Assembly (NCBI RefSeq): GCF_000006565.2
Contig: NC_031479.1
Location: 6,322,885-6,386,884, forward strand
Source of the DNA: Toxoplasma gondii ME49
Lineage: Eukaryota > Apicomplexa > Conoidasida > Eucoccidiorida > Sarcocystidae
Length of the DNA: 64,000 bases
Reading direction: 5' to 3'
Position numbers and translations under genes: made by a program. The notes beneath the pieces are model-generated. The model was not told where the DNA came from. It made no database searches and saw nothing but the letters and a program-made list of their open reading frames with translations. Below are positions 37,860-52,888 of this stretch, one piece after another (position 1 is the first letter of the stretch; each line of letters opens with the position of its first letter).

Positions 37860-40800
37860 CCTGAAGAGATTCAGAGAACCGCCGTAACGTATAAAAGTTT
37901 CTGACTACTCCACGAGCGGCTGTGGAGACACAACTGATCGGTTTGGAGAAGGACGTGCTGCCACGGCGAAAATTACCGGAAAATAATCGTGAAGGAAGCC
38001 TTGTTTCACAACAGGTGATATCCGTGAAGACCCGAATACCAGAGGTGGATCATGCAATCGAACAGACTTCTTCGGCACGGTTGTTTTTGGTTCTTTGGGA
38101 GGCAGTGGGACTGGGAGACGTGACCTCCTCTACTGTCACCCCCCCCGTGTGCAAACCGGGTGGTGCCATGAAGTTATTCCGCTGCGTGCAAGCTGAGACA
38201 CTGGGCGCGCAAAAATGTGAGGCCAACTACACCAGTTTCTTTCTCGTGGTAGAAGCGTGCCACCCTCAACAGTTTCTAGAAACTAACGGTAACAAATCTA
38301 GCTGCTTTTCCCTGGTGCAGGCGGGTTCGCAGCTTTGTCGTCCCATTTTTCAAACCCGTTTCGGGAGGACGGAATGACGCAGACACTTTCCTGTCATTCC
38401 TGTCGCCAGCGGCGTTTGACCGACGGCGTCATGCCCCTGCAGTGGGTGCACGACAGGTGACGAAAACAATACGCGATCATGCAAAAAAGGTCGTTCTACT
38501 CTTGTCATGGATTCATCAACACAGCTCCAGCCCTGCCACAGAGTTCCACCACGCCAGTTTACGCATTATAGCTCTTGTGTCTCAATCCATTTTTCTAATG
38601 TGTTCACCGAGAACCAAAAAAGTACAGTCATGAACTCAAGAGAACTAGCTAAACAGTCCTCTACAGTCGAGAAGCTCCTTGTATTCTACCTGCACTCAGC
38701 GTTGGCCTCTGCGTGGCGCCTTCGAATAATGTAGTATCGTGGGCCCAGCGCAAGTATCTATCAAATTATCTCGGGATATCATCGCACGAAATACGTATAA
38801 CGTCTATTTGGAGACGTTCACAGGATATCATTACGTACTTACTGACCGATGATTGGGTCTAGCGTTCTGAGTGTCTCCATGTTTTCTAGTGAAGGCCTGT
38901 AGGAGAGATGCCCAGAGTGTTTCGGAGATTAAGTGAAATAACGAGCTGGTGTTTTATGGTAGTTGAGAGTACTACAAATTGTGCGGTGATCGTGTCATCG
39001 AGAGAAGAGAAGAATCTGCCTGTGTTGTGTATACGTTGAGGCCAGGCATGGGATATTAAAACTCTGGCATACACATTCGCACGAGGCGCGTTAGGTGAGC
39101 AGCGCCCATTGGACACGTTTTGTCTAGAACGACGACATTTATCCATATCCATCTGATTTTTCTTTTTCTGGCTCCTGGATTCCTTTCGGCTGAAGTTCTG
39201 CTTGAAGCCCAAACACGAGATATGAGGAGACTTGCGGACCAAATAACGACGCTTGTAAGTTACGGTGGTGTCACGGAGAAGGTGGTTCTCACTCAGGAAC
39301 GATGTTGTCTGTCTGTCAAGAAAACACGCTCTTTTGGTGTCACAGCAAGCAGCTACATGCTGTTGTTCCTACAGAAGTACGTCTCTCAGTCAGTGAACTC
39401 TATCTTTTTCCCCAACATACACCGTGGAAATAGTCTGTAAAGGTGGTCCCGCGTGTAGTAGCAAGTGCGGAATCAAATAAACCGGCCCAGTTGCAGGGGC
39501 ATCTGGGGAGCCATGGGACTACTGGACCGTATCTGAGTCCCCGTTAGGATTGAGGCCTGAGCAAAACGTGTTTAGGGTTTACTACTCCGAGGAAGGATCT
39601 GCCTTTTTCGAGAATGGTTCCGGCAGATGGTTGACAAGTTTCTCCTCGGGAGGGAGAGCAGCGTCCCCCTGTGTGCTACGTGGTATCAGTAACTCAAGTG
39701 TTCGTCAATCCGAAAAGAAAAATCATCAGTGTAGGTGCTGCTCATGACCCCTCGTTATCCGGAACCGCCTTTGCACCTGATTGACAGAAGGTGTTCTGTA
39801 CCCTGACCGCAGTTATCTTGGGGATGAGAGCGATTTTCTGTTCTTCAGGATTGGAGACCCGCGGGGCCGTCTTGTGCAAATGATCGCACTGCCGCAGAGG
39901 AATACGACGCTGCTAAGGAATGGCTTTTGAGGCGACACTGTCAGAGGTTCCGCCACTATCCACAGTGTGACGCTTCCTCCCGTTTACGCCGCAGACTGTG
40001 ATAAGTAACTCTTCTCATTCAGATGGGCGCCGTTCGCACCAAAAGAGACAGTTCACCTTTTTTGCAGGAGTCCATTTTCATCGTGACTCTTTGACAAGCC
40101 ATAAAACCACCTGTTTCCTTTTATGAATTCCAGTGAGCTTATGGAATTCCTCCATAACGATTCGCGCCCGAATTACTACGCTGGCGCAGCAGAACGTTCC
40201 CGTTGGTCTGAATCTCACACTCAACGGCCGTATTCACAGAAATGCAGGTCTCGTCCGGAGGGATGCCGTTGGATCGCCTCTGCGGTTGTAAGGCGCTGTT
40301 CATAGCCTAGTGACGATATCTATCCTTCCCGTTTGGTGAGTTGTTTGCTTACGTGTATGCTCGAGGTGTCGCAGTCAATCAGCTACAGGAGGTCCAACCG
40401 ATGATGCTGCCGCAAACACGCTTGCCGAAAGGCCTGCGTTCGTTTTGCAAGGCATCTTGGAAGGGCACCCGCTCCACTGTGAAAGATCTCAAGAAACAAT
40501 GATTCAGGATGATCGGGCAGTTCTGGAAGTTCTGCGGAAGAACGCTTGGCAGACCGACACTCACCTTCCAACAAACAAGCGCTACTGCCAAATGAGGTGC
40601 CCAAGCACTTGGGAGCGAGTCAAGGTGGATGCCTCGAGCCAATAAAGTGCTCAAGGTTACCACTCCTGTGTTTTCTGGGAACATTTCCGGGGAACTAACG
40701 TGGTACGAAGTACCCCAAGCCGTTCCAGTGCAAAAGCAGCCGCCCCCAGCGGTCCGAAAGTTGTAAGAAAGGGCATCGTCGAGACTTTTGTGTGTTCCAA

Positions 40801-41718
40801 TTGCTCCCCGTTTAGTTGTACCTCTTTGCTGAGTCACTCGTATCCGTTTAAGTACGTTTTCACACTGGAACTGTTGACAACTTCATGCATCACTTTTTTA
40901 TCTTGCCTTTTATTGGTTGTATTATAATAGTTTTACATATCTTCTTTATGATTGCTGTACACCACCACCCCACTGGACTGCTTAAGACAGCTAAAAGTGT
41001 TGTGAGTTTTCGTCGATGTCGGGCCCAATTGATTGACGCTGGCTTATGGAGACACGCTGGCGCATGCACAAGACAACCACAGGAGACTGTTGTTCTACAT
41101 ACTGCTGTCTCACCCACGAAGCATGCATAAAACAGAAGATGCTCTGTGGCATGTTTCTCTTCGGAAAACGTATTCCAATGGTCAGGAGGCGGTGCTGGAA
41201 GGCGTAACCTTGCCGCAGCATCTGTTGGCGTTTTCTGGTGGCAACCGCGTCGACCCGATATCAGATGATATATCCGTCAGATTGGCGTTGCATCAGCGTC
41301 ACCCCTGCAGTTCTGGCGCTTGATTTGCATGTGCACTCGTTTTTTACAGCGGTGAAGGGCCGAGCATGAGTGGACCTGCCAAAAAACCCGTATTCTCGAA
41401 TCACTCCAAATAAAGTGGCTCGACTCAAGCCCACTCTCCGCTAATTCGAGAAAGGAAGTCTTCATGCCGCAGCGCAACCAGTTGGAAGTTGACGAGATGT
41501 TTCCGCGTGGTCCACAATGGTGATTTCTTCCGTCAAAGCAATTCCGGAGGCGCTCATCACGACTGTGAGGCGCGAGTATTCTGACACAAAGAAAACGGAC
41601 GACCGGAGTTCCTAATTCACCGCACAGGATCAACTGAGCGAAAGATTATTTCGATTTTTTTTTGTGTCAGCGGTGGCTTTGCGTGCTTCCCCGGTTCTTC
41701 CAGGGCATCTTGTCCACC
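37860..41718. promoter_or_regulatory. Divergent intergenic region between the REEP-like gene and sufS
   Basis: These 3.9 kb separate the start of a minus-strand gene from the start of a plus-strand gene, so both promoters should be here. No gene is supported. A plus-strand frame at about 39120-39260 reads as a hydrophobic, leader-like segment and ends in a consensus GTAAGT donor, but it has no early ATG. Just before the sufS ATG, TTCCCCGGTTCTTCCAG ending at 41703 is a strong splice acceptor, so sufS may have a non-coding 5' exon somewhere in this interval. Confidence 0.4.
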
Positions 41719-46682
<4,964 letters not shown>

Positions 46683-49153
46683 TTTCTCATTTGGAATTGG
46701 CTCAAACATCGTGCTGGCGTGGAATGTGGTACTGTTTTCACCGACAAGCAGCGTTTATCGGCGGCATATTCGGAGCATGTGTTGTCGACCCTGCGACGAC
46801 ATGAGCAGGAACTCGTTGTTGTCAATCCTCCGCTATGCTGTGGAAGGCAAACAGGCCCGTCGTCGCTATGCGGGGTCATATACGATACGTGATTCGCGCA
46901 TAATCAACCCCGAGGTTCGGAGACTGTACAAAAAGCGACAGACAATGGCGAAAGATCAGCAATAATTGGAACAAACTGCTCTACCTGGTGAAGAATCGGC
47001 GTCCGAAGCCAGAGACGGAACGGGAAGGAAAGAGAACGACGAAAGGGAGAGGGAAGGAAGAGCGCTGAACAGAGGTACGACGGAAACCCGAGAAAAGGCA
47101 AGTGAAGGAAGATCTGCTGTGGCAGGCAAACAGTTTGCAGTGTACAGGTTCGATTTTGTTTGAGGAACCAGGAAGAATCCGCCGCATTACGGTGGTGGTG
47201 GACCTCAAGATTCGTAAAGCGCAGCTGCCTGAACGCGCGTGTTACGAGGCGAGATGCTGGCGGACTGACATGTACAGACTTGCATATGAATTTATTGTAA
47301 AGTAAGCCGGTGTTTTAACAAGCTACGCAAAGAAAGAAGAGGGTTGGCGGCCAACACCACAGGGTTTTTGAGAGACACGTGACGTTTTGCTAATTCATCG
47401 AAAATGATGTAGCCCGTCCAATGGTGTGAACGGTGAACAAGGGAGCTCGGCAACGTTGGCATTTCTGGGGGCGATTGGCGGCTGGTGTGCACCGGGGTGA
47501 TTGCGAATTTCCGCTTCCAGTGCACCAGATTACTGAGTATGCTAAAAACATGCTCTAATAACGACTCAGGCGAGTCGTATTCTCCAGGCACGCGACTTTT
47601 TTCAAGGCCACCGAAGATTCGAACGACGAACACTTCAGAGGATTTATACTTTTGTAGACGATCGCTTTCTCCAGAACCGTTCTTCAAGGTAAAAGACGAA
47701 ATATGATGTGTTGTTTGTGCCAATCTACCATTTCCGTCTTCTGAATATGATCTGTATGAAGGTGACATATCCTGAACGTTAGCCGGGTTCTGGTATCATT
47801 TGACTGTTGAGTCATTGTCTAGGTACTTGCTTGCAAGACAATGTCACCTGTGTTTTTCGAATGTTTTCCGCCGACACTGTAAGGATCTAATTTTCTCACA
47901 TGAAGGAGGCGCTCGCAGCAGTGCTGCGTTCAGCGCTTCTGGGCTTCTGGAACGGGCCCTTCTGCACTGCACTCCTGTGGAGTTGTGCACAAAGTCAAAC
48001 ACCGTTCTATCCACAGTAGCAATACGAATCTTTGGCTCTAGTACTGCGGGCCCCAAGGTTGGGTGAGCGGGGGTGTTGGCTCTTCGAAGCATCTCTTTGA
48101 TAAGAGAATATAGGTGAGCTACTCATTACTGCAGGCGCGTGCAAGGCTGGTCAACCCGTGGCAAGGATTTCCGGAGGTTTTCTCGAGCTCTTCTGAACTA
48201 TTCAAAGGGTTCAGTAGGCTGCGCAGACTAACACACGCGCTTCTGGAGATACACAAGCAGTATCGCGCTCTCGTAGCATGCACTAGTGAAACCACCGAAT
48301 GTACAAGCTGACCAAGCACACGTCCGGTGACTGCGGCACACGGACGGGAAATGAGTCTGACCTGCGGACCCACACGGCCCTTACCTATGGAAAAGGACAG
48401 TGTGGGGGAACTGAACAAACACGGTTTAACCAGTTTTGCTGTGAATAGTACAATAACGTATGCACTTCCAATACCGTGAAAATGACTCATACTACCTGCT
48501 TCTCCACGCATAGACGTAAATAAACCCTTCTTTGATGTGTCGCTGAGTCCGGCCAACGCACGAATTGCTGTCCCACGTATAACAGTGATCGGCTGTACGA
48601 AATGAATTTGATCAAGCAGTTTCCTGGCAGAACTCTCCAGCGTGCGCCTTCAAAGGCACGCTGGCAACGGAAGAGCCGAAGTAGGGAGCTGTATTTGGTT
48701 ATGAGTGCTGACGGACACGGAACCTGCAGCACACGGTGCATTGTTACCTGGATGGGGGAGAACTGCGAAATGGCAGAACATCACCGCGAATGCATGTACA
48801 GAAACTGGATAATTTAAGAGGACAAATAGGATCTTGCCTCGTTGAAATACTCGAACAAACAGGAGCGAAAAACCTCAAGTCATCATTGTCAGTTGAAACG
48901 TGGTGTTCGAATAACTGAGGTAGGCACGGTTAAGCGATAACGTCCCTGTTCAAGGTTTTACTGAAAGCCGTTCCCTGGTTGCCGAAATCGCCTACATACA
49001 CTTCGCGAGGCTTGCGTTATGCCTTGACAAAAATCTTCGCGCAAGTGATTTGTGACAAGTTGCAGTGACTCCTCAATCCGTGTGGAGACCTTGTAGCAGG
49101 GAATTCCTCTTCCTGTCTCTCTGGCTTTTTCGTTGCAGAAGAACAACAGCAGA
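46683..49153. other. Region downstream of sufS with unresolved coding segments
   Basis: sufS ends at 46682. Several segments beyond it look partly coding but cannot be joined into a model. On the minus strand, 47292-47768 is the best (entered separately), and 48119-48556 is open without an ATG. On the plus strand, 48134-48290 follows a CTCATTACTGCAG acceptor and reads as a helical segment (SELFKGFSRLRRLTHALLE), and 46740-46880 and 47130-47300 have short open stretches. The A/C-rich plus strand from about 48.3 kb suggests minus-strand transcription, so sufS and a minus-strand gene probably converge here. Confidence 0.3.
47292..47768 (-). CDS. Candidate minus-strand exon, unknown function
   Basis: A minus-strand frame of 158 codons opens with ATG at 47768 and has protein-like patterning, for example EVFVVRIFGGLEKSRVPGEY, then SLLEHVFSILSNLVHWKRKF and HHWTGYIIFDEL. 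The bases before the ATG contain a possible acceptor (ACGTTCAG), so this may be an internal exon. I recognise no family. It may belong to the same minus-strand gene as the segments at 49-51.8 kb, with its 3' end close to that of sufS. The competing plus-strand frames here look less protein-like but are not excluded. Confidence 0.3.
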   Translation of the reverse strand: MSPSYRSYSEDGNGRLAQTTHHISSFTLKNGSGESDRLQKYKSSEVFVVRIFGGLEKSRVPGEYDSPESLLEHVFSILSNLVHWKRKFAITPVHTSRQSPPEMPTLPSSLVHRSHHWTGYIIFDELAKRHVSLKNPVVLAANPLLSLRSLLKHRLTLQ

Positions 49154-50428
49154 TTAGTGCGAGAAGGCTCCAGAAATCCCCATCGCTCCCTCCACGACAC
49201 TAGCTCTGTCACAAAGCAAGGCACCGCAATGTGTGCCACTGCATTTCCCTTGTGGTGAAACTTCTTCATGGCAAAGCCCATGGAGCCCCTGGGCTATATT
49301 GAAAGCTCGACAGAAGCACTTTCTTGCGGCTGGGCCTACCGTCGGTGACGGTGACAAATCGAGTGATGAGAATGTGAGGAGCGGACATGCCTGTAGCAAG
49401 CTTCTGCTTGTCTTCGGGGAACGCCTTTGCTCTGCGCATACCGTCGCTGATTGCAAGTTAATTGCGGCTTGAGCCTCCCTTGGCACAACCCTAAAAGCAT
49501 GGCTTTCCCCACAGAAAAGTAGATTATCAGCTGACACGTCTTCTGTGAACGTGTGGGAGTCCTCGCTCGCGAAGTGGTCGGTGTCCCAGCCAAATGTTGC
49601 CAAGGAAAAACTGTCGTCCAGCAAGCAGCTTTCTTCGTCTGAAACCTCTATGCCAGAGGGAGCCGAGTCGAGCTTTGTGTTTGTCTCCGGCTGTATATTC
49701 TTGATTGTGACCAGGTCTTCGCAGTCCACAGCACCCGCAAATGCTTCTTGACACGGCCCTAGGGCGATTTGAACACAAGCCTGTGATGTTTTACAACCGC
49801 TCTCAAAACCTGAGGCACCGAAGAGCTTTCGTTCCATTTTTGCTGTCGGACCCTCATGCATTAACTCCACACCAGCAACAATGGCATCATGGATTGTATC
49901 GAGGAGGCAGAGAGGAGTATCGACATTCCGTTGTGACGAGGAAGGAGTGCCGAAAGCCTCAAAGCATCCCAAAGCGCTGCGTTGTGACCTTGTCGCTGGC
50001 GATGGCAAAGCAGAAAAATTCCAGATGTAGTTCATGAAGAGACTTGAGCGGGAGCAAACGAAAGGCAAATCCGAAGCCTGACACAAAATACTGTGACTAC
50101 ATGAAGATTCCTTGTTACATGCCGGGGTACTTTCTGCTGATCTGCTGCGTCGAAAGCGGTGGTGTGAGCGGCCAAGGGCAACGGCCCTCACCCGGACGTT
50201 TGCGGCAGAGGTGGGAATGAACACGTCACATCCGTATGGCAGGTTCCTCGGTAAAGAATAGTCAACCCGAAGTCCTGGAGAGCATTCCGGGCACACAGAG
50301 TGAATCTCGCTGCCCTCATCCTCTACCTCGATGCGACGCACGAAAGAAACATCAGTGAGCGTTCGCCTAGTCCCACGTTCAAGTGGATCCCTGTGTGCTT
50401 TGCGACCCCTTCTGGTTTCCGGAAACAT
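49154..50428 (-). CDS. Uncharacterised ORF or large exon, 424 codons
   Basis: This minus-strand frame runs from ATG at 50428 to TAA at 49154-49156. It is the longest open frame between sufS and the peptidase gene, and it lies alone, not opposite a recognised exon. The product is Ser- and Cys-rich with a basic N-terminus (TRRGRKAHRD), a CPEC motif near residue 48, and an acidic middle (EVSDEESCLLDDS). It has no signal peptide, membrane segment or domain that I recognise. It may be a separate single-exon gene or a 3' exon of the gene starting at 51783. An in-frame TGA lies six codons upstream of the ATG, so if it is an exon its acceptor must lie between that stop and the ATG or inside the frame. 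Confidence 0.5.
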   Translation of the reverse strand: MFPETRRGRKAHRDPLERGTRRTLTDVSFVRRIEVEDEGSEIHSVCPECSPGLRVDYSLPRNLPYGCDVFIPTSAANVRVRAVALGRSHHRFRRSRSAESTPACNKESSCSHSILCQASDLPFVCSRSSLFMNYIWNFSALPSPATRSQRSALGCFEAFGTPSSSQRNVDTPLCLLDTIHDAIVAGVELMHEGPTAKMERKLFGASGFESGCKTSQACVQIALGPCQEAFAGAVDCEDLVTIKNIQPETNTKLDSAPSGIEVSDEESCLLDDSFSLATFGWDTDHFASEDSHTFTEDVSADNLLFCGESHAFRVVPREAQAAINLQSATVCAEQRRSPKTSRSLLQACPLLTFSSLDLSPSPTVGPAARKCFCRAFNIAQGLHGLCHEEVSPQGKCSGTHCGALLCDRASVVEGAMGISGAFSH

Positions 50429-50908
50429 CGCGAAATTCTCAACTCAACGGACGAACACACTTACGAATAAGCAAATCGCAACGGTAAATACACTGGCATG
50501 GGACTCGAAGCTCTGATCGGGTAACACAGCTGTGCGAGCGGCTCGTGACACTAGCAGAAGTCGCGATGAGAGGATATCTACAAGAAGATCAATACATACG
50601 AGGAGCGATATAAACGATTGAAACAGAAATGAAAGAACCATGGACAGATCCACCCTCTCGGTAGCACCGCCGGGGCAGCGCCTGCGAGCATCGGCGTCGC
50701 GTTGGCCGTGAAATGGCGCCAGCCTTTGTTTTCAAATGACAGATTGCGAACGGGAGAGCTGGTGCTGCCTGAGTCACAATATTGATGCTTCGTTGCAGCT
50801 GCAACCCTACGCTACAGCGTACATTGTCGCTCACTAGCGGATATGTAAAGAGGCAATTCGAATGGTGTAGACTCCAGTGTCAGCCTTCCGACCGTCCAAG
50901 CGACATAC

Positions 50909-51783
50909 CATCAAAGTCGGAGAAAAAGTGAGATAGTGCACGGCGTGCTCTGTCAACTGTGTCCACGAAAGATGACGGCACCAGCTGTCCAGGTAGGTGG
51001 CAATCAGATGCACTGCTACAACGGTGAGTCGCCCAATTAAAAAACAGAAGCGAGATGCAGTCTCGGTGAGTTTTCAGGGCTTCCAATGGGCACCCAACTT
51101 TACTTTGAACCGAAGAAGCGCTGCGCAGAACGGGTTACCGAAAGCCGACGAAGTCCTGTGTATCTGGTTCACATTTCTCAAACATAGGATCACGTCGGGT
51201 TCGCTTAATGGCCGCAACAGTATCGGCCGGATTTGTTGCTCATGCATCAGTTGTTTGTATTGACAAACTTTGTGCGTCTTCCGATGGGGACTGATGAAGA
51301 ATCGCCAGGCTGTCAGAGAGCTGAACATGATAACAACGAAGCGCTGAGGGCTTCACGCCAGCGTAAGATTAACCAATGAGTTTCATCTTAGGGATGTGGT
51401 TCGTGCCCGGTCTTTATAAAAAGGTATTCCTCAGCAACTGTGTCAGTGGTGGCCCTGATCCGTAACGTCAGACAGTACACTCGCTCCAACAAGGTGACAG
51501 TTTTACTCATGGTCTTCATTTTTGACGCACCACACAGGTCCGTGTTTCCGGAACTAATGAATATTTTTTCCCTTGTCTGAACCAGGTTGATATCTCGTTC
51601 ACCCAAGCGTTGCACAACGGACAGCCACTCATGTGTGTGCTTAAGAAGGACTTCATTGCCGCATCTAGGATAGCGGGCTGACACGGAAATTTGTATTGTC
51701 CCATCTTGCATTATGGCAAAGAAGTGCCTAGGTTCATATGCAGTTGAACGGGAGCGCGCTTCATACACCTGAGGCCTCTCCAT
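50909..51783 (-). CDS. 5' exons of an unidentified minus-strand gene
   Basis: Exon A runs from 51783 down to 51507. Its ATG has a very good context (TTTTGCAAAAAATGG). It encodes 92 residues that look folded, such as HFFAIMQDGTIQISVSARYP and HTHEWLSVVQRL. The donor GTAAAA leaves phase 1. Exon B, 51012 down to 50909, follows the acceptor TTGTAGCAG and completes the codon. It encodes exactly 34 more residues (HLIATYLDSWCRHLSW, then TEHAVHYLTFSPTLM) and ends at a GTATGT donor in phase 0. A possible exon C starts after GGTTGCAG near 50802 (LQRSINIVTQAAPALPF). An exon between A and B is not excluded. I do not recognise the family. The gene is divergent from the peptidase gene that starts at 52889. 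Confidence 0.45.
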
Positions 51784-52888
51784 TTTTTGCAAAATCAGAT
51801 GGATGATCGAAGAAAAGACTCTTTCTCAGCGGGCTGTTTGCTGCAAGGTGTTCCCGACGTCAGTCAAGGAAAACCACTTCATCAGCCACAAGCACACCAC
51901 TTTAGTGCTTTGAAGTAAAACTGTGTAAGAAAACTTGTTAAATGCAGTGTTCGCCAGCGCATGCTGTAGACTCTCAAAACTGGTGGTTTCCGTTTTCGCG
52001 TGTTTATTTCATAATGAATTTTCTGGTCTCATATGCTACGCCCCAGGAAGGATGCGTGAGTACAGTGGTTGTCTATATTCACACTGTATCCTTCACGTAT
52101 GTGACGTAGTTCAGAGTCCAGGTAAACCAGTTACGATCTGCCGACCGTCTTCCTTTGGAGGCGTTCGCGGAAAAACTGCAGAGAAGCTCCACGAGGAAGA
52201 TGAGACAGAGGCGGGCATCTTGCGCAACTCGCCAAGAGAAACGAATGCACGAGACAGAAGTGAGACACGAGAGAGAGAGAGCGGCAGCCTATGGTTTGTT
52301 CGGTGAAATTGTCTTTGTCGGATATGACATGCCCCGCTTGTGGACTGTGGACTCCACTGAAACTTGCGGACACTGACATCGGACTAACAAAGGGTCGTAT
52401 GACCATTGCGACTTTTGAGCCAACTGTAAAACGAGAAAATCAACTCTTGGATGATTACTCATTGTGCCCTTATAAACTCCTGATCGCCTCACTTTCTATA
52501 TTTGCTTCGTCACTTCGTAAGAGTTCTTCATCTTACACGTCCCCTTCTTATTTCCACGACAACTGGGCGTTAGCAATTCCAAATCCATACAGCTGATCGG
52601 GTCCCCAGAATAATTGTTCCAACTCTCTTGACTAAGCTATGTACGTGCATCTGCTCACGCGTTTCAGCCTTAACGCCTTTAGAAGTGAAAGGAAGTTTCC
52701 ATTTACCTCTGAACTGGTGTGACTGTGAAGAGCGGAGGCACTATATTGATCAAGTGATTATGCCTCACGGCGAATACTGCATTTTCCCTGACAAAGTTTC
52801 ACCTGTGGCACCACTCCCACTAGCTGTCGAAGCAGACGTCTTTTAAGGAAGTGCATTTGAACTCTGTCATTGGCCGTATTTGACCACC
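51784..52888. promoter_or_regulatory. Divergent promoter region upstream of the M3B peptidase gene
   Basis: This 1.1 kb interval lies between the minus-strand start at 51783 and the plus-strand start at 52889. No coding frame in it looks real. Promoters for both genes are expected here by position only. I found no motif that I could defend. Confidence 0.4.

Noticed and set aside
39120..39440. Plus-strand frame resembling a secreted protein
   Set aside because: It has no ATG before the hydrophobic segment and no partner exon was found. The GTAAGT at its end is suggestive but not enough to call a gene.
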